Shown: positions 35,160-42,701 of the stretch, one piece after another
How the letters are laid out: every line of letters starts with the position of its first letter
How positions within the stretch are numbered: position 1 is the first letter of the stretch
DNA from: JAXHLG01 sp964505305
GTDB lineage: Bacteria > Patescibacteriota > Minisyncoccia > Moranbacterales > DUUL01
Direction of reading: 5' to 3'
NCBI GenBank assembly: GCA_964505305.1
Contig: CAZDHE010000002.1
Span: 1-59,173 of the forward strand
DNA length: 59,173 nucleotides
Translations under genes and position numbers: made by a program
Notes under the pieces: model-generated
Database searches by the model: none
Told to the model about the DNA's origin: nothing
What the model saw: only the letters and a program-made list of their open reading frames with translations

Positions 35160-35197
35160 CTCTAAGTTTTAATTACTGATTTAGATTTCTCATTCCT

Positions 35198-35572
35198 TTA
35201 TTTCATTGCCACCGCGTTTTGATCATCAATTTCTACATAACCCACTTTTTCCGGAGTAACCATATGAGCAAATTCCTCTTCCTTATTAAATCGATAAACA
35301 GACCCCGTACCGGCCAACTTTATTTCAAGTTCTCGTTTTTGCTCCTTTAACTTATCCAATTTTTCCTGCTTCTCGCTTACATCATAACCCATAGTAGCCA
35401 GTTTATTAACCTGAAAAAGATAAACTGCTCCCGCCAAAAACAGCAAAAAAAGCAAGGAAAATCCGACAAAAGAGGCAGTCAAAGCAAACCCGCTTTGAGA
35501 TTTCTTTTTAACTTTATTTGACTTGCGACTGCAAAAACTATTGCAATCTTTGATGCTTAATGATTTGGCCAT
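35198..35572 (-). CDS. FtsL-like septum protein
   Basis: 124 residues. The start is ATG 35572, which has AAGGAGGGGG at proper spacing; the longer frame is not supported. A basic, cysteine-containing N-terminus is followed by one membrane helix (about 33-54) and a short coiled coil (SEKQEKLDKLKEQKRELEIKL). Size, topology and position between rsmH and ftsI match FtsL, a scaffold for FtsI/FtsB. Sequence similarity alone would not prove it. Confidence 0.75.
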   Translation of the reverse strand: MAKSLSIKDCNSFCSRKSNKVKKKSQSGFALTASFVGFSLLFLLFLAGAVYLFQVNKLATMGYDVSEKQEKLDKLKEQKRELEIKLAGTGSVYRFNKEEEFAHMVTPEKVGYVEIDDQNAVAMK

Positions 35573-35644
35573 TTTTTTAAACCCCCTCCTTATTATTTTA
35601 AAAATTACTACAAAAAAACTTTTTTCAATAAAAAACAAATTCGC

Positions 35645-36577
35645 TTAAATTTTCTCCGCTATTCTCAACTTGGCGCTTCTTGCTCTGGCATTTTGTTGCA
35701 ATTCCCCCTCACCCGGCACAATCGGCTTCCGAGTAATAACTTTCAATTTCGGCCTTTTTCCGCAAACACAAATCGGGAATTCTTTGGGGCAAATACATCC
35801 CCCCGCATTTACCCTGAAAAAATTCTTTACTTTTCTGTCTTCCAAAGAATGAAAACTGATTATCGCTAATCTTCCCCCGGGATCAAGCAGATCAATGCTT
35901 TTCTGTAAAAAAACCTCTAAATCGGCAAGTTCGTTATTAACAACGATTCTAAGAGCTTGAAAAATCTTGGTAGCCGGATGAATTCTGGATTTTCGGTAAA
36001 ACTTACCAAGACTTTTTTTGACAATTTCCGCCAACTGCACCGTGGTTTGAATCTGAGCTTCTTCTCTTGCTTTCTCTATGGATTCAGCCGCCATCTTGGC
36101 ATATTTCTCTTCCCCGTATTGCTTAAAAATATCCGCCAGTCTTTCCTTGCTCCAATGGTTAACTATTTCCTCGGCAGTAAGCTTTCCTTCTCTTCCCAAT
36201 CTCATGTCCAGCTTGGAATCCCTCTGAAAACTCATTCCATAAACAGGATTTTCGACTTGTTCCGATCTCCAACCCAGATCCGCCAAAATAGCATCTGCCG
36301 CTTTTATTTCGTTTTCCTGTAAAATCTTATCTATTTCCGAAAAATTTCTATTTTTCAAAAAAACTTGCGGTTTATTTTCCAACACCTCCACACGCTCCTG
36401 AAATTTTTTTATCACTTCAGCGTCAACGTCAATTCCGACAAAAACCCCTTTCTCACCTATTTTATTTATTATTTCCAAGCCATGGCCGCCTTCTCCCAAA
36501 GTCGCGTCCACCGCCGTCATTCCTTTTTGAAGCTCCAGCCCCTCCACCGCCTCTTTCAATAAAACCGCTTTGTGCAT
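35645..36577 (-). CDS. rsmH: 16S rRNA (cytosine-1402-N4)-methyltransferase
   Basis: SAM-dependent methyltransferase (formerly MraW) acting on C1402 of 16S rRNA. The 310 residues include DATLGEGGHGLEII (SAM loop, about 24-37), ADAILADLGWRSEQ and ISFHSLEDRKVKNFF (about 245-259), then ITRKPIVPGEGE-NARARSAKLR at the end. In the dcw cluster between mraZ and ftsL. No Shine-Dalgarno. Confidence 0.97.
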   Translation of the reverse strand: MHKAVLLKEAVEGLELQKGMTAVDATLGEGGHGLEIINKIGEKGVFVGIDVDAEVIKKFQERVEVLENKPQVFLKNRNFSEIDKILQENEIKAADAILADLGWRSEQVENPVYGMSFQRDSKLDMRLGREGKLTAEEIVNHWSKERLADIFKQYGEEKYAKMAAESIEKAREEAQIQTTVQLAEIVKKSLGKFYRKSRIHPATKIFQALRIVVNNELADLEVFLQKSIDLLDPGGRLAIISFHSLEDRKVKNFFRVNAGGCICPKEFPICVCGKRPKLKVITRKPIVPGEGELQQNARARSAKLRIAEKI

Positions 36578-36665
36578 ATTATAAAAAACTTTATTTTTTC
36601 AATTAAATCCTTACCTGAAAATTTACCTATGAATCAACAATAACAATCAATTCCTCAAAAAAGAT

Positions 36666-37100
36666 TTAATAAATTCCAAGTTTACCCAATTCTTCGGCAA
36701 TTTTATCCTGATTCTTCTCTGCATTTTCTTTGTATTTTTCCCAAGCCGTTTTATCCCAAATTTCCAATCTATTAAAAAGCCCTGCCACAATAACCTCCTT
36801 GCCTAAACCGGCATAATCTTTTAAATAATCGGGAACTAAAATTCTTCCCTGAGAGTCAAGCTCCACATCCACCGCTCCGGCCAGCATCAATCGCACAAAA
36901 CTTCGAGTGGAACTCTCACCTACCGGCATATTTCCCAATTTCTCAGCAATTTTTTTCCACTCCTGCATCGAATAAACAAACAAGCAATTATCCAGACCCC
37001 GAGTGATGACAGCCTTATTTTTAAAACTACTTCTAAATTTAGAAGGCAAAGCCAATCTTTTTTTGGTATCTATAGTATGCTTATATTCACCGATAAACAT
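36666..37100 (-). CDS. mraZ: Transcriptional regulator MraZ
   Basis: A ring-forming regulator of the division cluster. 144 residues with two AbrB-like MraZ repeats: FIGEYKHTIDTKKRLALPSKFR (2-23) and VDVELDSQGRILVPDYLKDYAGL (about 77-99), each with the D-x-x-x-R-x-x-P pattern. It is first in mraZ-rsmH-ftsL-ftsI-murF. A promoter with overlapping MraZ boxes lies about 140-190 nt upstream, indicating autoregulation. Confidence 0.97.
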   Translation of the reverse strand: MFIGEYKHTIDTKKRLALPSKFRSSFKNKAVITRGLDNCLFVYSMQEWKKIAEKLGNMPVGESSTRSFVRLMLAGAVDVELDSQGRILVPDYLKDYAGLGKEVIVAGLFNRLEIWDKTAWEKYKENAEKNQDKIAEELGKLGIY

Positions 37101-37105
37101 GGTTT

Positions 37106-37225
37106 TGGCTTATTAGCTGATTAGCTGATTAGCTGATTAGCTTGTATCTTGTAGCTTATTGGCTGATTAGCTGGTAGAGACAACCTCTTGCAGAATGGAA
37201 ATTTATCGCCAACCAAAGACTAATC
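37106..37225. repeat. AGCTGATT short repeats in the mraZ leader
   Basis: Five or more iterations of TTAGCTGA, plus TGTAGCTTATTGG variants, in the 5' leader of mraZ. The same vocabulary appears at 3655-3690 and 6066-6165. Confidence 0.6.
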
Positions 37226-37236
37226 AGCTAAATTTT

Positions 37237-37261
37237 CCCCACTTTTCACCACTTACCAACA
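37237..37261 (-). promoter_or_regulatory. MraZ boxes
   Basis: On the minus strand three pentamers TGTTG, TGGTG and TGGGG occur at exact 10-bp intervals (37257-37261, 37247-37251, 37237-37241), matching the TGGGN direct-repeat layout bound by MraZ. The first touches the -10 box, so binding should block transcription. Confidence 0.75.
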
Positions 37262-37289
37262 TTATATTCCACCAAGCTCCCCTTGTCAA
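37261..37289 (-). promoter_or_regulatory. Consensus sigma-70 promoter of the dcw cluster
   Basis: TTGACA (37284-37289), a spacer of exactly 17 nt and TATAAT (37261-37266) on the minus strand. It is a perfect consensus promoter directed at mraZ. Confidence 0.9.
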
Positions 37290-37346
37290 ACATTTCCAAC
37301 CCTTTTTAGAATATCAAAAAAACGGCTTAAATAAGCCGTTTTAAAA
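37266..37346. repeat. Duplicated terminator-promoter block, copy 1
   Basis: 81 bp that match 38418-38498 at 74 positions, in direct orientation. This copy contains the intact terminator and the -35 of the mraZ promoter. The pair brackets the gene at 37577-38251. Confidence 0.9.
37312..37342 (-). terminator. Intrinsic terminator upstream of the mraZ promoter
   Basis: AAAACGGCTT (37319-37328) and AAGCCGTTTT (37333-37342) form a perfect 10-bp stem with a 4-nt loop. On the minus strand it is followed by TTTTTTT. It insulates the dcw promoter from minus-strand transcription entering from upstream. Confidence 0.9.
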
Positions 37347-37359
37347 ATATTTACTTGAT

Positions 37360-37379
37360 TTATCCACAACCTTTCCACA
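37360..37379. other. DnaA-box-like pair
   Basis: A perfect consensus box TTATCCACA (37360-37368) is followed 2 nt later by CTTTCCACA (37371-37379, two mismatches). It could let DnaA influence dcw transcription. There is no dnaA or dnaN nearby and no box cluster to argue for an origin. Confidence 0.4.
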
Positions 37380-37576
37380 GGTTTAAATTTCGAGTTTTAA
37401 CTAAAGCTATCCCCACCAAAAACAAATGAAGAGATTTTTACTGAAAATTATCTCAAATTAGACGGGTTGATTTCTTTAAGGAAAAAAATTCTTATCGTAC
37501 TCCTTTGTGTATGAAAGGAATTTGTTAGATGTTTCTTTATTTAAATATAGACAAAATTAAAATATTTTTTAATATG

Positions 37577-38251
37577 TTAAAGTTTTTCAACTTTTACTCC
37601 TGTAAACCTGCTTGGATCTTGGATAGATTTAATGAAGCCTGCATCGTATTTATTACTACTTAAATCAATATTACTAGCTTTTAATAATTCTTCTTTCTCC
37701 TCATCCGTCACCCATGTTTCTTCAAGAGGAATATTTTTTCTGGCCTTTGAAAAGAATATTTCCACCACTTCTCCATTATTTGTATTATATTCCACAGATA
37801 TTCCGTACCCATCTTTTTCAAAACGTTTTGTCCAAGTATCCGCCGAGTTCCCCTCAATTGCAGTCTCTGTTGGTTCGGGGTTATCATTAGTTGGCTCTCC
37901 ATACTGTTTAGTAAAATAAGAAATTTTTTTGTTTAATAGACTAGGCACATCAAAAACGATACTCTCTTCATTTTCTTCCCTGACAACCTTTTTATTGTCC
38001 TCCTGAACTTTTTCTACATTAATCTCCTCCTCAAATGAAGAATTAATAGCAAAAAGTAAAACCAATATGATTAAAGTTGATATAATTTTTATTGAATTAT
38101 TCCACTCTGTTTTCGCCCATATATACCAAATTAGAAAAAGGGGTAACAACAATATTACTAAAACCAAACCCCAACCAGAAGCATACCACTCTTTTTGTTT
38201 TTCACTCTTTTGATTTAACTCATTGTTTTTTTTATTGTTTGGTTTTTCCAT
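37577..38251 (-). CDS. Membrane-anchored hypothetical protein (shared N-terminal module)
   Basis: 224 residues. An N-terminal Lys/Asn-rich segment precedes KEWYASGWGLVLVILLLPLFLIWYIWAKTEWN, a re-entrant or double membrane segment, then one more helix (about 60-72). The outside part (SYFTKQYGEPTNDNPEP ... WVTDEEKEELL) has no recognised fold. The N-terminal module is shared with the mobile-element gene at 41461-42207, which suggests a common origin. The gene is bracketed by the 81-bp duplication. Confidence 0.65.
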   Translation of the reverse strand: MEKPNNKKNNELNQKSEKQKEWYASGWGLVLVILLLPLFLIWYIWAKTEWNNSIKIISTLIILVLLFAINSSFEEEINVEKVQEDNKKVVREENEESIVFDVPSLLNKKISYFTKQYGEPTNDNPEPTETAIEGNSADTWTKRFEKDGYGISVEYNTNNGEVVEIFFSKARKNIPLEETWVTDEEKEELLKASNIDLSSNKYDAGFIKSIQDPSRFTGVKVEKL

Positions 38252-38417
38252 AATGCAAATTAATGATAATTTATTATAATTTTAAAAAAATACTAGACTA
38301 TTCGAAAATAAACATTATTTAACGAAACACCTTTCTGTCACCATTTGCAAAAACATTTAGAAAAAATGTCTATCATAAAAGTTGAATTCGCCATTTTTTT
38401 CTTCCTAATTTTAGGAT

Positions 38418-38498
38418 ACTCCACCAAGCTCTCCTTGTCAAACATTTCCAACCCTTTTTAGAATATCTAAAAAACAGCTTAAAAAAGAAGTTTTAAAA
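38418..38498. repeat. Duplicated terminator-promoter block, copy 2 (decayed)
   Basis: Copy of 37266-37346 with 7 differences. The terminator stem is damaged and the downstream -10 has become non-consensus. It abuts the tRNA-His 3' fragment at 38501. Confidence 0.9.
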
Positions 38499-38500
38499 TG

Positions 38501-38511
38501 GGCGACTAGAG
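38501..38511 (-). tRNA. 3' fragment of the split tRNA-His
   Basis: On the minus strand this reads CTC-TAGTCGC-C: the end of the T-stem, the 3' acceptor strand and the discriminator C73. It complements the 5' part at 47200-47258 exactly (GAGGG/CCCTC and GCGACTA/TAGTCGC). It is separated from that part by 8.7 kb. Confidence 0.85.
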
Positions 38512-38532
38512 GGGCTTGAACGATGACTTTCC
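38501..38532. other. attR of the integrated element
   Basis: tRNA-His 3' sequence (38501-38511), core CC (38512-38513), then a P-arm ending in ATGACTTTCC (38523-38532), which begins 9 nt from the core. The same arm occurs inverted at the same distance from the core in attL. Confidence 0.85.
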
Positions 38533-40221
38533 TGTGAGCAGAGAATAAATCCTTAAAATCATCTCTTGGTTCAACGGCTACAACTTTCTTATTTTTTACC
38601 CAAATTCTTTTTATTGTCATTCTTATCCAGTCCCTTTTCTCTTCCTTAGAAAGTTCTTCTCTCCAGAATTTACCAAATTCTTTTAAAAATTTTTCGGTCT
38701 TTTTAATTCTTTGTTCTTGTTCTCTGGCAGTCATACTGCCTGTAACGCCTTTTCTTTCAAAGGATTCTATCTCTTCTTTTGCTTTTTGCATTTTATAAAG
38801 ATATTCGTTTTCTGGTATATGGCCATTTTCAAACATTACTTTCAATCTTTTTTTTCGAGATAAAATATTATGAATCTCTTCATCTGTTTTTTGATTTTTT
38901 GCGTTTTTCTTAAAAAGCTCTCTAAGACTTTCCAGTGTTAATTTTATAACATCCTCTGGCAATTTCATGCCACTCATAAACTGAAAAATTTGTTTATCAA
39001 TAATTTCGCATTCCACCTTAGGTTGCTTACAACTTTTATTCTCTTTCGCAAATTTGCAGGTATAAAAATAATTTTCTTTTCCCGTTTTATTGTTTCTGTG
39101 ATATTCACAATACATTGAGGGATGCATTCTTCTTAAACTACTCTTCTCGTTTCCTTTTAAATGTTTTATGCAATTATAACAATAAACTAAGCCTTGAAGA
39201 AGATAAAAACGATGTTTGGCAACTGGTCTCCCAAACTTTCCCTTTCTCTCCGCTAAAACATCTTGACATTTATCAAAAAGCTTTTTTGAAATGATTGGCT
39301 TATGAACAGTGCTCTTGATATCTGGCAATGGTTTCCTGGGAGACCAAACTAACCCTAGATAAGATTTATTTGGAATAATACATTTGACTGATGAGAAGGT
39401 GAAAGGATTTCCCATTCTTGTTTTATACCCTTCTTTCGTTAATATTTCAGCTATTTTTTGGATAGAGTAATTGCCGGAAGCATACATCTTAAAAATTCTT
39501 CTCACTATCTCTGCTTCCTTTTTATCTATGTGCCATTCTTTTGAATACAAGGGGCGATTTCTTTCATTATCCCACCCAAGCTTTTTTCTTTTATAACCAA
39601 GTGGCAAATTTCCCCCTATTGGTTTCCCTGAGCTTCTTTTTTGCATTAAAGCGCTTTTCACCCAAAAACCAAGCTGTCTTGAATAATATTCATCAAATAA
39701 TTCATTTATTCCCTCATTAAGGAAAGCGGACGGATCATTGAAATCTCCAAAATTCTGAGTTGTTGAAATCACATCAATTCCCTGTTTTTTTCTCAGTAAA
39801 TTTTTGTATTGCCTGGCCTCCTCGACATTTCTTGCAAATCTGGAAGTGTGAAAAACAATAATAACCTCAAACTTTTTTTGCATCGCATCTTCAATCATTA
39901 CCTGAAAATTGTCTCTTTTTGAGGCTATTTTTCCAGAAATTAGGTCTTTGTATATATGCTGGATTTCTATATTGTTTTTCTTGGCATATTCCCTTATTGC
40001 CCTTTCTTGGGCTTGAGGAGAAAACCCCTTGTCTTGCTATTCCGTGCTTTCTCTTATATAGCCAACGCCAATATTTTTTATCTTTTCATCTTTCATTTTG
40101 AGGATTTATTAAATAGACTATCTTAATGAAAAAATTTTTAATTAAGATGTGAAGTGTGAAATTCATCAAAAAATCAATAAACATCGCCCTTTGGGGTGAT
40201 TAATCTTGTTTTATTGCTTTA

Positions 40222-40647
40222 TTATAAACCAAGAATCGATTTTTTCTTGGCCTGGAATTCTTCTTCGCTGATAATTTCTTGATCTCTTAGGTCAGCTAGT
40301 TTTTTAATCTCATCAGCGTAATTATTTGTAGATTGTGGTTTTGTTTCATTCGCAACATCTGCTATTTTTTGATCAATTAATTCCTTGGCTTTATCTGCCT
40401 CTTTTTTATTAACAGCTTTAATAATTAAATTTCCGCTTCCTCCCTTATTAACTATTTCAATATCAGCAGTTAAGAAACCTCTTGTAATATTTATTTGAGC
40501 GATATTTTGGTAAAGTAGGTGCATTTTTACCCTTTTCCCTACAACCAATCCTTCTCCATAAACCCCATCCTCCAAAACTTGTAATTCTTGCTTCCAAGTG
40601 TTTGATAATAGTTTACTTCCTTTTACTGTCATTAAAATCTTTGCCAT
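40222..40647 (-). CDS. PH-like plus SHOCT-domain protein
   Basis: 141 residues. The first ~85 form a beta-rich domain resembling a bacterial PH-like fold (VYGEGLVVGKRVKMHLLYQNIAQINI). The C-terminus (DEIKKLADLRDQEIISEEEFQAKKKSILGL) is a SHOCT domain, a short oligomerisation or localisation helix pair. No signal peptide, so cytoplasmic. The function in the element is unknown. Confidence 0.75.
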   Translation of the reverse strand: MAKILMTVKGSKLLSNTWKQELQVLEDGVYGEGLVVGKRVKMHLLYQNIAQINITRGFLTADIEIVNKGGSGNLIIKAVNKKEADKAKELIDQKIADVANETKPQSTNNYADEIKKLADLRDQEIISEEEFQAKKKSILGL

Positions 40648-40673
40648 ATTTTTTATTAATTGTTAATTTAAAA

Positions 40674-41441
40674 CTAGTTATTTATAATAAGGTTTCTTTT
40701 TATCTCATTAAAGCATTCACTTGGGCTTCTTGGGGGATTTATCGCCTTTTTTTCTTTTTCTGCAAATTTATTATATATTTCTTCAATTTTTTTCTTCTTC
40801 AAATCCAATTTTTTAATAATTTTTTCTATTCTTTCAATTACTCCTGGAGCTAGAAAAGAAAATTCTTGATCAAAGGGCTTCATAATATCATCTTCTAATT
40901 TTACTACGTTCTCAGAATCGTCCAAGGGCATGTTTTGGGGTCCATTCAAATCTAGGTAACATACAGCCAAATAAAAGCCTAAAGCATACTCCAATTTGTT
41001 CTGCCTTCTAAGCATTTCCCCCATCTGAAATCTTGTGTTTCTATATAGTCCCCATTGATGTTTTTTTGCATAATTCAAAATGTCCTCATTCAACAAGCTC
41101 CATTGAACATCAAAATCTGAAATTTTATTTTTGCTTTCTGATTTATTTAATAATTTCTCTTTTCTTTTTCGATACCTTTCCTTTTCTACTAAGTAAGCCT
41201 CTTGTGTACCATTTTTAATTCGCCATTCTTCATCAATTTTATCTGCTTCGCTTTTTGTCACAGTTAACCTGACACCTCTTGTGTTGGTGCGAACATAAAT
41301 ATAGTTATCACAACTTGAGCATTTTGTTTTAGCGCCAGGTTTCTTCTCTAAACATTTCCCACAGTAAGGACACTCAGCTTTTCGCTGATCTTTGCCCCTT
41401 TTTTTAATATTTATGAAATTAAATATTTTCACAATAATCAA
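40674..41441 (-). CDS. Zinc-ribbon hypothetical protein
   Basis: About 255 residues. The start is uncertain: TTG 41441 or GTG 41432; no ATG precedes the zinc ribbon. CPYCGKCLEKKPGAKTKCSSC (residues 24-44) is a four-cysteine zinc ribbon. The remaining helical part (ILNYAKKHQWGLYRNTRFQMGEMLRRQNKLEYALGFYLAVCYLDL) looks TPR-like. It may be a nucleic-acid-associated or regulatory protein of the element. No closer family is recognised. Confidence 0.65.
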   Translation of the reverse strand: MIIVKIFNFINIKKRGKDQRKAECPYCGKCLEKKPGAKTKCSSCDNYIYVRTNTRGVRLTVTKSEADKIDEEWRIKNGTQEAYLVEKERYRKRKEKLLNKSESKNKISDFDVQWSLLNEDILNYAKKHQWGLYRNTRFQMGEMLRRQNKLEYALGFYLAVCYLDLNGPQNMPLDDSENVVKLEDDIMKPFDQEFSFLAPGVIERIEKIIKKLDLKKKKIEEIYNKFAEKEKKAINPPRSPSECFNEIKRNLIINN

Positions 41442-41460
41442 TCTGTTTTAATGATTGAGC

Positions 41461-42207
41461 TTATTTAATCGCAGGATGTTCTTGATAGAAGGCTGCCACT
41501 TTTTCCAGATTTTCTCTCAAGAAATTATCCCAATTTATCTCTTTTATATCTTCACTTTTTAAAGAAACTGTTAAAACATTCTCACTAGACTCATTCCCTT
41601 TCACATCAACCAATGGCAGTTCAGCTACTATAGTTACCCGACGGAAATTGTCCAATATTTGATTATTTAAATTGGAAAACACATTTACCATGTCAGTTTT
41701 AATACCACCTGCTGTCATGCCGGAAGTAAAATTTTCGCTAGCACGAAATTTAATCCACAATTCATTCCTCTCTGTTTTTATTGAAATAACAGTTTTTTTA
41801 TCCATATTGTTCTTTTCTCCGATTTGGTTAACGACAACTGTCTCTGCATCTCGTAAAAGAGTGTCCTTTTTTGTTTCCCACTGATAGTTACTCTTTTTTT
41901 CATCTTCTTTCTTATCTGAGGAATCTTCTTCCGTTTTAGTATCCCCAACTTGTTCCTTTTCTTGATTAGTTGCCACATCATTTTGAGGTGGTTCACTATC
42001 ACTATCTAAAACAGCTATGTTTACGATTACAAATATAATTGTAATCGCAATTTTTAATTTCTTATTCCAATTTGTTTTTACCCACATATACCATACTAAA
42101 AAATATGGCAAAAATAAGATGGCAATAACTATGCCCCACCCTGTTTGATACCATTCTTTTTTTTGGCTTTTTTGTGCCTCGCCACTAGGCATTTGTTGAT
42201 CATTCAT
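41461..42207 (-). CDS. Membrane-anchored hypothetical protein of the element
   Basis: 248 residues from ATG 42207. The longer frame up to 42297 runs into a structured intergenic region and is not supported, though an ATG at 42246 is possible. KEWYQTGWGIVIAILFLPYFLVWYMWVKTNWN and a second helix form the same module as in the 37577-38251 protein. A Glu/Lys/Ser-rich linker and an external alpha/beta domain (about 105-248) follow. The function is unknown; it could be a surface or exclusion-type protein. Confidence 0.6.
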   Translation of the reverse strand: MNDQQMPSGEAQKSQKKEWYQTGWGIVIAILFLPYFLVWYMWVKTNWNKKLKIAITIIFVIVNIAVLDSDSEPPQNDVATNQEKEQVGDTKTEEDSSDKKEDEKKSNYQWETKKDTLLRDAETVVVNQIGEKNNMDKKTVISIKTERNELWIKFRASENFTSGMTAGGIKTDMVNVFSNLNNQILDNFRRVTIVAELPLVDVKGNESSENVLTVSLKSEDIKEINWDNFLRENLEKVAAFYQEHPAIK

Positions 42208-42316
42208 TTTTTTAAATAAATTGTTAACTAGAATTTTATCGTCCATAGGTACACAAAAGGCCCCACGAATCGACGACAGTCCTTTCGGAATGCCCAATGT
42301 CCTTTCAGATCATTGA

Positions 42317-42361
42317 CCTAGCTAACAAGTGTCGACCGCGAGGCCGTCTCTGTTAGCTAGG
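42317..42361. other. Strong hairpin in the mobile element
   Basis: CCTAGCTAACA (42317-42327) pairs perfectly with TGTTAGCTAGG (42351-42361) around a 23-nt G+C-rich loop (GTCGACCGCGAGGCCGTC). There is no U-tract. It is a candidate origin (sso/dso-type) or regulatory RNA structure. Confidence 0.5.
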
Positions 42362-42529
42362 ATTTGATGCCATGCCCACGCAAAAAGCATGAGTTTAGGC
42401 TTTTTTCTATCTTTATTTTAAACCCTTATGGCTAAAAGATCAAGGTTTTAAAAAATTAACAACCTAAACATTGGAAATATTTTTACCCCCCCCTGAAAAT
42501 TATTAACCATTAGATTATTTAGCCGCTCA

Positions 42530-42553
42530 ATGTGTGTAAAAATTTACACACAT
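42530..42553. promoter_or_regulatory. Perfect 24-bp palindrome, candidate operator
   Basis: ATGTGTGTAAA-AA-TTTACACACAT. Two 11-bp arms with a 2-bp centre suit a dimeric DNA-binding protein. It lies about 320 nt upstream of the membrane-protein gene and about 100 nt past the lipoprotein terminator. Confidence 0.5.
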
Positions 42554-42655
42554 AATGGCGTAATACTATATTGATATTTCACAAGAACATTCATAATTTT
42601 TCCATATTTTATTAATATAATTCAATCTTGATAAATTTTTATGCAACAAAGATAA

Positions 42656-42683
42656 GCAAAAGGCGACTGCGGTTGCCTTTTGC
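42656..42683 (-). terminator. Hairpin terminator after the lipoprotein gene
   Basis: GCAAAAGGC (42656-42664) and GCCTTTTGC (42675-42683) pair perfectly. It lies 19 nt past the stop codon. The following minus-strand sequence TTATCTTTGTT is only moderately U-rich. Confidence 0.7.
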
Positions 42684-42701
42684 TTTAAGATTCAAGATGT
42701 T

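Larger units (their letters stand above)
38438..40096 (-). pseudogene. Large serine recombinase (integrase) with amber codon 20
   Basis: Reading from ATG 40096, the frame gives GVGYIREST with the catalytic serine at residue 17, then TAG at codon 20 (40037-40039). It is open for 532 more codons to the stop at 38438. Conserved parts after the TAG are QDKGFSPQAQ, VFHTSRFARN, the resolvase recombinase domain (about 195-290), a cysteine zinc-ribbon region (CYNC...CEYH...CKFAKENKSC) and a long coiled coil near the C-terminus, all typical of large serine integrases. Downstream initiation at ATG 39898 would lack the catalytic serine, so the protein is probably inactive. The last 24 codons lie outside the element, beyond attR. 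Confidence 0.85.
42298..42701. other. Gene-free structured spacer within the element
   Basis: It contains a strong hairpin (42317-42361), an eight-C run (about 42486-42493), a perfect 24-bp palindrome (42530-42553) and a terminator (42656-42683). No ORF of coding character is seen. Confidence 0.6.

Noticed and set aside
37360..37379. Chromosomal origin (oriC) from the DnaA-box-like pair
   Set aside because: Only one perfect box and one weak box, no dnaA/dnaN and no AT-rich unwinding arrangement beside a box cluster.
26701..40096. Idea that TAG is recoded as a sense codon in this organism
   Set aside because: TAG terminates gatA, murF, the AbrB-like gene and the DUF134 gene at sensible family lengths, so it is a normal stop.
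42208..42297. N-terminal extension of the 41461 membrane protein up to 42297
   Set aside because: The extra residues lack a membrane or module character and there is no ribosome site. Homology with the 37577 protein begins after 42207.
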